From positions 1,364,001 through 1,428,000 of the forward strand of contig NZ_QPKJ02000001.1 in assembly GCF_003344625.1 (NCBI RefSeq): a stretch of 64,000 nucleotides of DNA, given 5' to 3'. Both the position numbers and the translations under genes were made by a program. Under the pieces are notes generated by a model that saw only the letters and a program-made list of their open reading frames with translations, made no database searches and had not been told where the DNA came from. This document shows, in pieces, positions 8,156 through 15,504 of this stretch. The DNA comes from Solirubrobacter deserti. GTDB lineage: Bacteria > Actinomycetota > Thermoleophilia > Solirubrobacterales > Solirubrobacteraceae. Within the stretch, counting starts at the first letter, position 1. Every line of letters begins with the position of its first letter.

Positions 8156-8809
8156 ATGCGCAAGCCGATCGTCGCCGCTCTGGCCGCGACCCTCCTCGTG
8201 CCCGCCTCCGCGCACGCCCACGTCACGCTCCAGCCCAGCTCGGCCGCCGCGGGCGGCTACACCCGCCTCGACGTCCGCGTCCCGAACGAACGCGACGACG
8301 CCTCCACGCAGAAGGTGGAGCTCCAGTTCCCCGAGGGCTTCGAGTCGGCGTCCTACGCGCCCGTACCCGGGTGGACGGCGGAGGTGACCATGGACGGTGA
8401 CCGCGTGAGCACGATCACGTGGACCGCGGAGGACGAGGAGGACGCGATCCCGCCCGGCGCGTTCCAGGATTTCGGGCTCTCGCTGCGCATCCCCGAGGAG
8501 CCCGGCGCGAAGCTCGCGTTCAAGGCGCTGCAGACGTACACGGGCGGCGAGGTCGTGCGCTGGATCGGCGCCGAGGACTCCGACAACCCCGCGCCGATCG
8601 TCTCCGTCACCGAGCCCACGGACGAGGCGAGCCACGGGGCTGACCACAGCGAGGCGGCCGCCACGCCCACGCCCGCCGAGCGCACGGCCGCGACGACCAC
8701 GACCGACGACGGCGGCAACACGCTCGCCGTGATCGCCCTGATCGTCGGCGCCCTCGGCCTCGCTACGGGCGTTGCGGGACTGCTCGCGGCGCGACGCGCG
8801 CGCGCCTGA
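8156..8809 (+). CDS. YcnI family copper-binding membrane-anchored protein
   Basis: A 217-residue DUF1775/YcnI protein. The signal peptide ends at Ala-21, so the mature chain begins with His-22 (HVTLQPSSA). In studied YcnI proteins the amino-terminal His ligates copper, and a conserved Trp also contributes, matching GEVVRWIG here. A beta-sandwich of about 135 residues is followed by a Thr/Ala linker and a C-terminal helix (VIALIVGALGLATGVAGLLA) with Arg-rich end, which anchors it outside the membrane. YcnI usually sits with CopC/CopD-type genes; here its neighbours are a small membrane protein and DUF2243. Its 3' end overlaps the convergent DUF2243 gene by 47 bases. Confidence 0.88.
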   Translation: MRKPIVAALAATLLVPASAHAHVTLQPSSAAAGGYTRLDVRVPNERDDASTQKVELQFPEGFESASYAPVPGWTAEVTMDGDRVSTITWTAEDEEDAIPPGAFQDFGLSLRIPEEPGAKLAFKALQTYTGGEVVRWIGAEDSDNPAPIVSVTEPTDEASHGADHSEAAATPTPAERTAATTTTDDGGNTLAVIALIVGALGLATGVAGLLAARRARA

Positions 8810-9239
8810 TCAGCGCCCAGCCCGCCACGACCAGCAGCGCGCCGAAGGCCAGGAACGCGAGGTCCCAGCCGAGCGGCGCGCCCAGGTCGTCGCGCACGTG
8901 ATGCACGCCGAGGATGTGGTGGTCGACCACGCCCTCGACGAGGTTGAAGGCCCCCCAGCCGACCAGCAGCAGCCCGACGTGCGCGCTCCACGGCGGCGCG
9001 ATCCGCCCCGCCACCCACGCGCGGTACATCAGCCAGGAGCCGACCGCGACGCAGATCCACGTCGCCACGTGGAAGAACCCGTCGGCGAGCGTGTTCGCCT
9101 CCAACCCCGCGACGGTGGTCATCGGGTGCTCGTCCGTCCCCGTCAGCAGGTGATGCCACTGCAGCAGCTGGTGCAGGACGATGCCGTCCACGAACCCGCC
9201 CAGACCGATCCCGAGCAACAGCCCCGGTGCTCTCTCCAT
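8763..9239 (-). CDS. DUF2243 family membrane protein
   Basis: A 158-residue four-helix membrane protein of the DUF2243 family. The N-terminal motif GFVDGIVLHQLLQWHHLL and the later FNLVEGVVDHHILGVHHV carry membrane-adjacent histidines that look suited to binding a metal or haem, although no function is established. It converges on ycnI with a 47-base overlap of the 3' ends, so expression of one could interfere with the other. A TAGCGC -10-like sequence lies six bases before ATG 9239 on the minus strand. The C-terminus (ALIRRARVAPRAVPQRP) is basic and probably cytoplasmic. Confidence 0.85.
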   Translation of the reverse strand: MERAPGLLLGIGLGGFVDGIVLHQLLQWHHLLTGTDEHPMTTVAGLEANTLADGFFHVATWICVAVGSWLMYRAWVAGRIAPPWSAHVGLLLVGWGAFNLVEGVVDHHILGVHHVRDDLGAPLGWDLAFLAFGALLVVAGWALIRRARVAPRAVPQRP

Positions 9240-9338
9240 GCCGTCGCGCTACCCCGTCAACGCGCCGATGCGAGTGCAACGGTCAGCTCCAGGACGGGCG
9301 GTGGACGCTCACGTCCGGTTCGTGGGTACCAGCACAGC

Positions 9339-9470
9339 ATGCCCGCCGGACCCGTCCCCACCACGCCGCTTCCGCCCCGCGACCTGCGGCCCATGCTGCC
9401 GCTGACCGAGGTTCGCCGCCTGCTCGCCGGTTACCGGCGAGCAAAGCCGAAGAGCAAGCGCACGACGTAG
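9339..9470 (+). CDS. Possible small basic protein
   Basis: A doubtful 43-codon frame. The peptide begins MPAGPVPTTPLPPRDLRP and ends in a basic tail (YRRAKPKSKRTT); no family is recognised. The only support is a TACCAG element at 9327-9332 spaced six bases from the ATG, as at several firmer genes here, and the lack of any other feature in 9240-9510. It may equally be untranslated sequence upstream of deoR. Confidence 0.3.
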   Translation: MPAGPVPTTPLPPRDLRPMLPLTEVRRLLAGYRRAKPKSKRTT

Positions 9471-9510
9471 CTCCGCCCAGCCGCAGCTTTCTGCGGTTTC
9501 GTGCAGGAAT

Positions 9511-9541
9511 TTGCGGCATGCTGCTATAAGTTGCGGCATGC
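9511..9541 (+). promoter_or_regulatory. deoR-type autoregulatory promoter/operator
   Basis: Two 11-base direct repeats, TTGCGGCATGC at 9511-9521 and 9531-9541, lie exactly 20 bases (two helical turns) apart. Between them is an extended -10, TGCTATAAG at 9522-9530, with transcription expected to begin at the ATG 9538. The second repeat overlaps the start codon, so a bound regulator would block both promoter and start. A related half-site (CTGCGGTTTC) sits at 9491-9500. Confidence 0.65.
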
Positions 9542-10281
9542 TTGCAGCCACCCGCCACGACGCGATCCTCGACGCGCTCGCCGCGCACGGCACCGTCGCC
9601 ACGACTGAGCTCGCGGAGCGGCTCGGCGTGTCCGTGGACACCGTCCGCCGCGACCTGCTGGAGCTCGAGCACAGCGGCCACCTGCGCCGCGTGCACGGCG
9701 GTGCGGTGCGGCCGGCGCCGGGCAAGCGGCGCTTCGTCGACCGGGTCGCCGAGGGCGCCAGCGGCAAGGCCGTCGTCGGCGCGCTCGCGGCGCAGCTGCT
9801 GCGGTCCGGCCAGCTGATCGCCGTCGGCGGCGGGACCACGACGCTGGAGCTCGCCCGCGCGCTGTCCCCCGAGCTCAGCGCGACCGTCGTCACGACGAGC
9901 CCGGATGTGGCGGTCGCTCTGCGCGACCTCCCGGACGTGGACGTGATCGTGCCCGGAGGCCGGCTGGACCGCACGTCTCAGACGCTCGTCGGCGCCGAGA
10001 CGATCGCGCAGATCCAGACGCTGCGGCCCGACCTGTGCGTGATCGGCGCCTGCTCCGTCCACCCCGAGTACGGCATCACGCTGCGCGAGCGCGAGGAGGC
10101 GCAGGTGCTGCGCGCGCTGGTTGAGCGCTCGCACCGCCTCGTCGTGCTGGCCACGGCCGAGAAGCTCGGAACGGCGGCTCCGCACGTCGTCTCCGAGCGC
10201 ATCGACGCGCTCGTCAGCGACGCGCCGGCCGCGGAGCTCGAACCGTACGCCCAGGCCGGGATCGAGCTGGTGCGCCCGTGA
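9538..10281 (+). CDS. DeoR/GlpR family transcriptional regulator
   Basis: A 247-residue sugar-metabolism regulator. The N-terminal DeoR helix-turn-helix (about 5-60) carries the signature ELAERLGVSVDTVRRDL. The C-terminal DeoRC sugar-phosphate sensor has the conserved GGGTTTLELA and VIGACSVHPEYGIT segments. Start ATG 9538 is preferred to the upstream ATG because its -10 (TATAAG at 9525-9530) leaves a leaderless message. Its last four bases (GTGA) overlap the start of an MFS transporter gene, so the pair is one operon and the transporter is its likely target. The inducer is probably a phosphorylated sugar, not identifiable from sequence. Confidence 0.9.
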   Translation: MLAATRHDAILDALAAHGTVATTELAERLGVSVDTVRRDLLELEHSGHLRRVHGGAVRPAPGKRRFVDRVAEGASGKAVVGALAAQLLRSGQLIAVGGGTTTLELARALSPELSATVVTTSPDVAVALRDLPDVDVIVPGGRLDRTSQTLVGAETIAQIQTLRPDLCVIGACSVHPEYGITLREREEAQVLRALVERSHRLVVLATAEKLGTAAPHVVSERIDALVSDAPAAELEPYAQAGIELVRP

Positions 10282-11480
10282 GCCTCTCCCGCGCCACCCG
10301 GGCCGTCTACGCGGTCTTCATCCTGTCGGGCTTCGCGTTCGCCAACTGGGCCTCGCGGATCCCGCAGGTCCGCGACAACCTCGAGCTCTCACCGCGCTCG
10401 CTCGGGCTCGTCCTGCTCGCGATCGCGGTCGGCTCGGTGATCTCGATGCCGCTCGCGGGCGTCGTCGTCTCGCGCTTCGGCGCCGCGCGGACGATCGCAA
10501 TCATGGCGCTGGTCGCCGCGACCGGGCTCATCACGGCGGGCCTCGGGCAGACCGTCGGCGTGCTGCCGGTCGTGATCGGCCTGTTCCTGTTCGGGGCCGG
10601 CAACGGCACCTGGGACGTGGCGATGAACGTCGAGGGCTCAGCCGTCGAGCAGCAGCTCGGCAAGGCGATCATGCCGCGCTTCCACGCCGGGTTCAGCGTC
10701 GGCACGGTCGCGGGCGCGCTGATCGGCTCCGGGATGATCGCGGTCGACGTCTCGCCCGCCGCGCACCTGCTGGGCGTCGCCGCGCTGATCGCGGTCGCCG
10801 CGCCGTACGCGGTGCGCGACTTCCTCGCGGCCGGTCAGGACGAGCACGCCGAAGCGAGCGGCAGCCCGCTGAAGGCGTGGACGGAGCCCCGCACGCTGCT
10901 GATCGGCGTGTTCGTGTTCGCGGCCGCCTTCACCGAGGGCACAGGCATCGACTGGCTCGCGGTGGCGACGATCGACGGCTACGACGCCGCCGCGGCGCTC
11001 GGCTCGTTCACGTTCGCGCTGTTCCTGGCGGCGATGACCCTGGGCCGCTGGTTCGGTCCGGCGGTGCTGGACCGCTACGGCCGCGTGCTGACGCTGCGCG
11101 CGCTCGGGATCACCGCCGTGGCCGGCTTGGCGCTCGTGGTCTGGGGCGGGAGCCTGCCGGTGGCGATGGCGGGCGCGGTCCTGTGGGGCCTTGGCGCTTC
11201 GCTCGGCTTCCCGGTCGGGATGAGCGCCGCCAGCGACGATCCGCGGCTCGCCGCGGGGCGCGTGAGCGTCGTCGCGACGCTCGGCTACGTCGCGTTCCTC
11301 GCCGGCCCGCCGCTGATCGGCTTTCTCGCGGACGAGACCGGCACGCTGCGGGCGCTGACCGCCGCCGGCGGCCTGGTCGCGCTCGGCCTGCTCGTCTCGG
11401 GCGCGTTGCGTCCGGGAGCGATGAGTTCCGCGGTCCCCGGTCGTCTTATCTCCGAACCCACCGAACGGAGCCCACGATGA
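10278..11480 (+). CDS. MFS transporter (YbjJ/FucP-like)
   Basis: A 400-residue major-facilitator transporter with twelve predicted membrane helices and a loop between helices 6 and 7 near residue 190. The N-terminal motif FANWASRIPQVRDNLELSP and GAGNGTWDVAMNVEG are typical of the YbjJ-like branch that groups near sugar permeases such as FucP. Translation is coupled to the DeoR regulator through a four-base overlap, which suggests uptake or efflux of the sugar that the regulator senses. The hydrophilic tail (AMSSAVPGRLISEPTERSPR) is unremarkable. The substrate cannot be named from sequence. Confidence 0.87.
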   Translation: MSLSRATRAVYAVFILSGFAFANWASRIPQVRDNLELSPRSLGLVLLAIAVGSVISMPLAGVVVSRFGAARTIAIMALVAATGLITAGLGQTVGVLPVVIGLFLFGAGNGTWDVAMNVEGSAVEQQLGKAIMPRFHAGFSVGTVAGALIGSGMIAVDVSPAAHLLGVAALIAVAAPYAVRDFLAAGQDEHAEASGSPLKAWTEPRTLLIGVFVFAAAFTEGTGIDWLAVATIDGYDAAAALGSFTFALFLAAMTLGRWFGPAVLDRYGRVLTLRALGITAVAGLALVVWGGSLPVAMAGAVLWGLGASLGFPVGMSAASDDPRLAAGRVSVVATLGYVAFLAGPPLIGFLADETGTLRALTAAGGLVALGLLVSGALRPGAMSSAVPGRLISEPTERSPR

Positions 11481-11530
11481 CCGTCCTCGCCACCCCCACC
11501 GCCCGCCGCCGCCCCGCGAGCCACGCCTTT

Positions 11531-12448
11531 TCAACCCCCGTCGTCCGCGAGATCGCCCGGCCACAAGCCGGCGCGGCCGCCGACGTCTGGTGACCGGAAC
11601 GTCCACAGCTCGACCGAGCCGCTGACGGTCGCGGCGCGAGGCGTCACACCCTCGCGCCGGTGCGCCCCCGCCGGACTCATCTCAAGCACGCGCTCGACGT
11701 CCTCGGCGTCGAGCTCCATCGTCCAGCGCACGGCCTCCCGGCCGGCGAGCTCGAGGTGCGCGCCGACCGTCCGCTCGAGCCGCTCGACCTTCGCGGGATC
11801 GACGTGCACGCCGTGCAGCTCCGACAGCTCCGCCAGGTGCTCGGGCGTCGGGATGACCACGAGCGCGGTCCCGCCGGGACGCAGCACCCGGGCCATCTCC
11901 GCCGCGTTGCGCGGCGAGAACACGTCCAGGACGAGATCGACCGTGTCGTCGCGCAAGGGCAGCGGCGCCCACACGTCCGCGACGATGGCCGCGATGTCCG
12001 CGTGCGCCCGCGCGGCGTGCCGCAGCGCGGGTCGTGAGGTGTCCAGCGCGATCCCGAGCGCGCCGGGCAGCGCGTCGAGCACGCCCGCGAGATGGTGGCC
12101 CGTGCCCGCGCCGAGATCGAGCACGACGCGCTCGGCGGCCGCGCCCGCGGAGGCGGCGTCGCCGCGGCCTTTGCCCCCACCGCGCGTCTCGCCGGCCGCG
12201 GCTGCCAGCGCGCGCGTGAGCGGCGCGTAGTGGCCCGCGTCGAACACGGCCGCGCGCGCCGCGACCATCTCCGCGTCGTCGCCGGTCGGCGGCGCCCCGC
12301 GCAGCAGCGTCACGTGCCCGTGGCGCGCGACGTCGAACGTGTGGCGCTGATCGCACACCAGCGAGCGGTCGGCCATGCGCAGGCCGCCGGCGCAGACGGG
12401 ACAGCGGAGCAACGTGGCACCGCGCGCGTGCGGCGCCGGGACGGACAT
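11531..12448 (-). CDS. RlmA-like 23S rRNA (guanine-N1) methyltransferase
   Basis: A 305-residue methyltransferase. The N-terminal zinc-ribbon (LRCPVCAGGL ... LVCDQRHTFDVARHGHVTLL) is characteristic of RlmA(I)/RlmA(II) enzymes, which methylate G745 or G748 in hairpin 35 of 23S rRNA. The Rossmann domain follows with the SAM loop LDLGAGTGHHLAGVLDAL and the post-motif DVFSPRNAAEMARVLRPGG. A Gly-rich insertion (ETRGGGKGRGDAASAG) precedes motif I. In related enzymes the gene can protect against tylosin-like macrolides, but no antibiotic genes are near. ATG 12448 has a TAGGCT -10 six bases upstream on its strand. It converges on the MFS gene. Confidence 0.85.
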   Translation of the reverse strand: MSVPAPHARGATLLRCPVCAGGLRMADRSLVCDQRHTFDVARHGHVTLLRGAPPTGDDAEMVAARAAVFDAGHYAPLTRALAAAAGETRGGGKGRGDAASAGAAAERVVLDLGAGTGHHLAGVLDALPGALGIALDTSRPALRHAARAHADIAAIVADVWAPLPLRDDTVDLVLDVFSPRNAAEMARVLRPGGTALVVIPTPEHLAELSELHGVHVDPAKVERLERTVGAHLELAGREAVRWTMELDAEDVERVLEMSPAGAHRREGVTPRAATVSGSVELWTFRSPDVGGRAGLWPGDLADDGG

Positions 12449-12454
12449 GCCCCG

Positions 12455-12460
12455 AGCCTA
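12455..12460 (-). promoter_or_regulatory. Putative -10 element (TAGGCT) for the RlmA-like gene
   Basis: Lies six bases before ATG 12448 on the minus strand, consistent with a leaderless message. Confidence 0.45.
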
Positions 12461-12561
12461 GCCGCGGAAAAGGGGAACCGTGAACTGCGCCGTGGTCGGT
12501 TCGGCGCAGTCCACGGTCACCGAGCGGGGTTCCAGTTCGCCCGGAGCGACGGACTGTAGTC

Positions 12562-12576
12562 CTACATGTCGTAGGG
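12562..12576 (+). promoter_or_regulatory. BlaI-type operator, site 1
   Basis: CTACATGTCGTAGGG, a CTAC-N5-GTAG imperfect dyad. It shares 13 of 15 bases with the site at 12611-12625, which overlaps the blaI promoter. BlaI/MecI proteins bind TACA...TGTA dyads, so this is probably an upstream operator of the blaI-like gene. Confidence 0.55.
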
Positions 12577-12610
12577 ATCAAGGCCGCGCCGGACGAATGT
12601 CCAGCGATCT

Positions 12611-12633
12611 CTACACGTCGTAGGACTTATGAT
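12611..12633 (+). promoter_or_regulatory. BlaI-type operator, site 2, with -10 element
   Basis: CTACACGTCGTAGGA at 12611-12625 abuts the -10 TATGAT at 12628-12633, six bases before GTG 12640. A repressor bound here would cover the promoter spacer, giving autoregulation. The message appears leaderless. Confidence 0.6.
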
Positions 12634-12639
12634 GGGCGC

Positions 12640-13020
12640 GTGACGGATTCCGGGTCGATCCAGGGCGAGCTGCAGGGTCAGGTGATGGCGGCGCTGTGGC
12701 GCGTCGGCTCCGGGACGGTCGAGCAGGTGCGCGAGGAACTGCCGCCGCGCTATCAGGGCGCGTACAACACCGTCCAGACCGTGCTCAACCGGCTCACGAC
12801 GCGCGGCCTGCTCGAGCGCGAGCGGGAAGGCCGCGGGTACGTGTACCGCCCGAAGGTGACCGAGGCCGAGTATCTCTCGGGCAGCATCCGGCGCACGCTC
12901 GCCGGAGCCTCGAGCGGCGCGCGCCAGGCCGCGCTGGCCAGCATCATCGGCGGCCTGCGACCCGATGAGCTGTCCGAGCTCGAGGAACTCGCGCGCGAGG
13001 CACGCGAACCGCGCAAGTGA
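12640..13020 (+). CDS. BlaI/MecI/CopY family transcriptional regulator
   Basis: A 126-residue winged-helix repressor of the BlaI/MecI/CopY family (ELQGQVMAALWRVGSGTVEQV; VQTVLNRLTTRGLLERE is the recognition region). Such repressors dimerise through the C-terminal helices and are inactivated by proteolysis or, in CopY, by copper. The CopY Cys-x-Cys tail is absent here. The gene overlaps the next one, an M56 metallopeptidase, by four bases, which is the classical repressor plus sensor-protease arrangement. GTG 12640 is set by the -10 TATGAT six bases upstream. Operators at 12562 and 12611 suggest autoregulation, and a third copy sits ahead of the permease operon at 17510. Confidence 0.9.
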   Translation: MTDSGSIQGELQGQVMAALWRVGSGTVEQVREELPPRYQGAYNTVQTVLNRLTTRGLLEREREGRGYVYRPKVTEAEYLSGSIRRTLAGASSGARQAALASIIGGLRPDELSELEELAREAREPRK

Positions 13021-13955
13021 CCGCGCTGCTCGTCGCCGCCGCGCTCGCCGTCTGCGCGATCGCACTGCCCCACGCGCTGCGGCTCGACCACGCGCCGGCA
13101 GGCTTCGCCGCCGCGATCTGGCTCAGCGCGCTGCTGCTGCGCGCGCTCGCCTCGATCGGCGCGGTGGTGGCGATCGAGGTCTACCTGCCGGTGACCGGAC
13201 CGCTCGAGCCGTTCGGCGCCTGGTGTGCCGGAGCGCTGTCCAGCCACACCCTCACGGACGCGCTGTTCGCGCTGCCGGCGCTCGTGCTCGCCGGGTCGCT
13301 GGTGGCCGGAATCGTCGCGCTCGTGCGTGCGCACCGGCACGTCGACGCGCTCGTGCGCGAGTACGCCGTCGGCACCGGCCCGGACGGAAGCGTCGTGCTG
13401 GGCGACGGCGAGCTGCTGATCGCGGCCGCCGGACCGCGGGTCCTCGTGTCCGCCGGGGCGCTGGTCACGCTCGACGACGCCGAGTTGCGCGCCGGCCTCG
13501 AACACGAACGGGGCCACATCGTCCTGCGCCACCGCTACCTGCTGATCGCGGGTGAGCTGGCACGAGCCGTCGCGCGCTTCGTGCCCGGCACCAGCGCCGC
13601 CGCGCGTGAGCTCACGTTCGCGCTCGAGCGCCACGCGGACCTCTACGCGCTCTCGCGCCGCCACGATCCCGCGGTGCTCGCGAGCGCGATCTGCAAGACC
13701 GCCCGCGGCTCGCTACGGGCACCGGCGCTGAGCCTCGGCGGCGGCGTCGTCGCGCGCCGCGCGCGGCTCCTGCTGGAAGCCGACCCGGAGGCCAAGCCGC
13801 CGCGCGCCCACCCGGGCCTGTTCGCGCTCGCGCCGCTGATGGTCGCGCTCGTGCTCGTCGGCGCGCTCGCGCTGCCGTTCGCGGCGCACGCCGGCTACCA
13901 CGAGAAGCACCGGCTCGGCACGCCGCACACCTGCCACGCCTCAGACGCCGCGTAG
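13017..13955 (+). CDS. M56 (BlaR1/HtpX-like) membrane metallopeptidase
   Basis: A 312-residue membrane zinc protease of family M56. N-terminal helices lead to a cytoplasmic-side catalytic domain with the HExxH motif in LEHERGHIVLRHRYL (about residue 163) and a downstream Glu in TFALERHADLYAL as the likely third ligand. A final helix (FALAPLMVALVLVGALALPFA) ends in a His-rich tail (GYHEKHRLGTPHTCH). It lacks the penicillin-binding sensor of true BlaR1, so the signal is something else, perhaps metal or envelope stress. Translation is coupled to the BlaI-like repressor (GTGA overlap), its expected substrate. The 3' end overlaps the convergent znuB-like gene by 15 bases. Confidence 0.86.
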   Translation: MTALLVAAALAVCAIALPHALRLDHAPAGFAAAIWLSALLLRALASIGAVVAIEVYLPVTGPLEPFGAWCAGALSSHTLTDALFALPALVLAGSLVAGIVALVRAHRHVDALVREYAVGTGPDGSVVLGDGELLIAAAGPRVLVSAGALVTLDDAELRAGLEHERGHIVLRHRYLLIAGELARAVARFVPGTSAAARELTFALERHADLYALSRRHDPAVLASAICKTARGSLRAPALSLGGGVVARRARLLLEADPEAKPPRAHPGLFALAPLMVALVLVGALALPFAAHAGYHEKHRLGTPHTCHASDAA

Positions 13956-14774
13956 GCGCCGGCTCGTCACTCCCACAAGCGGTAGGACCACGAGCAGGCC
14001 GGCGATCGCGGCGCCCGCGGCCACGTCCGTGTAGTAGGAGAGGTAGAGCCCGCCGACGCCGCACGCCACGCCGAGCGCGCACGCGGCCACGATCAGCGGC
14101 GGAACACGCTGCGTGAACGCCCGCGCGGCGACCGCCGGGCCGATCAGCGCCGCGATCACGAGCAGGTTGCCGAGCGCCTGCACGCCGACGAGCACCGCCG
14201 CCGTCAGCAGCAGCGCCAGCAGGGCCTCCGCCACGCGAGACCCGACGCCGAGCGAGCGCGCCGCGACCGGGTCGAAGCCGTACGTCAGCAGCCGCGGGTA
14301 CGCGACCCAGCTGCCGGCGAGCACGACCGCCGCCAGCGCCGCGGCGAGCGCGAGGCTCGTCGGGCTGGTGGCGAGCACATCGCCGAACAGCAGGCCCTGC
14401 AGGCCGGGTGGCGAGTCGGCCGAGAGCGCGACCAGCGTCCCGACGCCCAGCAGCGACGTGATCACGACCGCCACCGCGTTGTCGGCCCCGAGCGAGCGCA
14501 GCCGCGCGGCCGCGGCGATGGCGAGCGCGGCGACGAGCAGCCCGACCGCCCCGCCGAGCGCGAGCGGCACGCCGAGCATCGCGGCGACCACGAGCCCGGG
14601 GAACATCCCGTGCGCCAGCGACTCCGCGCTGTAGGCCCGTCCGAGCAGCACGACCCACACGCCCAGCGCGCCACACGCCAGCCCGACCAGGGAGACCTCG
14701 AGCAGCGCCTCGCGCAGGATCGGCTCCCGCCACGGGTCCAGCAGCGCGTCAAGCACGGGCGGGCGCGGCCGCAC
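13941..14774 (-). CDS. Metal ABC transporter permease (ZnuB-like), second permease of the operon
   Basis: A 277-residue ABC-3 family permease with about eight membrane helices; the motifs AYSAESLAHGMFPGLVVAA and RSLGVGSRVAEALLALL are typical of Zn/Mn uptake permeases. It is the last gene of a four-gene minus-strand operon (permease, binding protein, ATPase, permease), and its start overlaps the ATPase gene by 26 bases. The two permeases differ enough in sequence to suggest a heterodimer rather than a recent duplication. Zinc is favoured over manganese because the partner binding protein has a long His-rich loop. Confidence 0.88.
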   Translation of the reverse strand: MRPRPPVLDALLDPWREPILREALLEVSLVGLACGALGVWVVLLGRAYSAESLAHGMFPGLVVAAMLGVPLALGGAVGLLVAALAIAAAARLRSLGADNAVAVVITSLLGVGTLVALSADSPPGLQGLLFGDVLATSPTSLALAAALAAVVLAGSWVAYPRLLTYGFDPVAARSLGVGSRVAEALLALLLTAAVLVGVQALGNLLVIAALIGPAVAARAFTQRVPPLIVAACALGVACGVGGLYLSYYTDVAAGAAIAGLLVVLPLVGVTSRRLRGV

Positions 14775-15504
14775 GACGAGGGCCGTCGCCGTCCACCGGG
14801 ACGCGGATCACCGCGTGCTCGTAGGTCGCGGCCAGCACGGGCTCGGTCAGCGCGAGCGCGGGCGGGCCGAAGTCGACCATGCGGCGGTTCAGGCACAGCA
14901 CGTGGTCCCAGGCGCGAGCCTGGCCGACGTCGTGGGTGCTCACCAGGACGCCCCGGCCCTCAGCGGCGAGCGTGTCGATCAGCGTCGTCAGCCGCTCGGC
15001 GGACGGCGTGTCCAGGCCGGTGAAGGGCTCGTCGAACAGGACGAGGTCGGCGTCCTGCAGCAACGCGCGGGCGACCAGGACACGCTGGCGCTGGCCGCCG
15101 GAGAGCTCACCGAACGTCGTCTCCGCGCGGTCGCTGAGGCCGACGCGGTCGAGCGCGGCGAGCGCTTCCGCCCGCTCCCGCCGGCCCGGCCGGCGCCACC
15201 ACGGGCCGCGGGCGAGCGCGCCCATCAGCACGACGTCGAGTGCGGACACCGGGTAGTCGAGCCGCGAGCGCTCGGTCTGCGGGACGGTACCGGTCGTCCC
15301 GCTCACCGCGAGCGACCCGGCGCGTGGCGCCAGCTCGCCGAGCAGCGCCCGCATCAGCGTCGTCTTGCCGCCGCCGTTCGGTCCCAGGACGCCGACGCGC
15401 TCACCGCGTGCGACCGCGAAGGTCACGTCCTCGAGGACGGGCGGCCCGCCGGGGTAGCCGACGGCCAGGCCGCGAGCGTCGATCAGAGGCCCGCGATCGT
15501 GCAC
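14749..15504 (-). CDS. Metal ABC transporter ATP-binding protein (ZnuC-like)
   Basis: A 251-residue ABC ATPase with all motifs intact: Walker A GPNGGGKTT (near residue 40), Q-loop VPQTER, signature LSGGQRQRVLVARALL, Walker B LVLFDEPFTGLD and switch His in STHDVGQA. It energises zinc or manganese import with the two flanking permeases. It overlaps the upstream binding-protein gene by 22 bases and the downstream permease by 26 bases, so the four are tightly coupled. The Pro/Arg/Ala C-terminal extension (GDGPRRAAAPARA) is low complexity. Unlike the ATPase gene at 24671-25388, this one is unbroken and could in principle serve both systems. Confidence 0.92.
   Translation of the reverse strand: MHDRGPLIDARGLAVGYPGGPPVLEDVTFAVARGERVGVLGPNGGGKTTLMRALLGELAPRAGSLAVSGTTGTVPQTERSRLDYPVSALDVVLMGALARGPWWRRPGRRERAEALAALDRVGLSDRAETTFGELSGGQRQRVLVARALLQDADLVLFDEPFTGLDTPSAERLTTLIDTLAAEGRGVLVSTHDVGQARAWDHVLCLNRRMVDFGPPALALTEPVLAATYEHAVIRVPVDGDGPRRAAAPARA

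Noticed and set aside
11477..11593. A 38-codon frame starting ATGA at the end of the MFS gene
   Set aside because: It overlaps the C-terminal coding end of the convergent RlmA-like gene and has no family or promoter. Coupling by ATGA is possible but unsupported.
12552..12563. GGACTGTAGTCC as another Fur/Zur-type box
   Set aside because: The half-sites are separated by two bases instead of one, it lacks the outer GG/CC, and it overlaps the BlaI-type operator.
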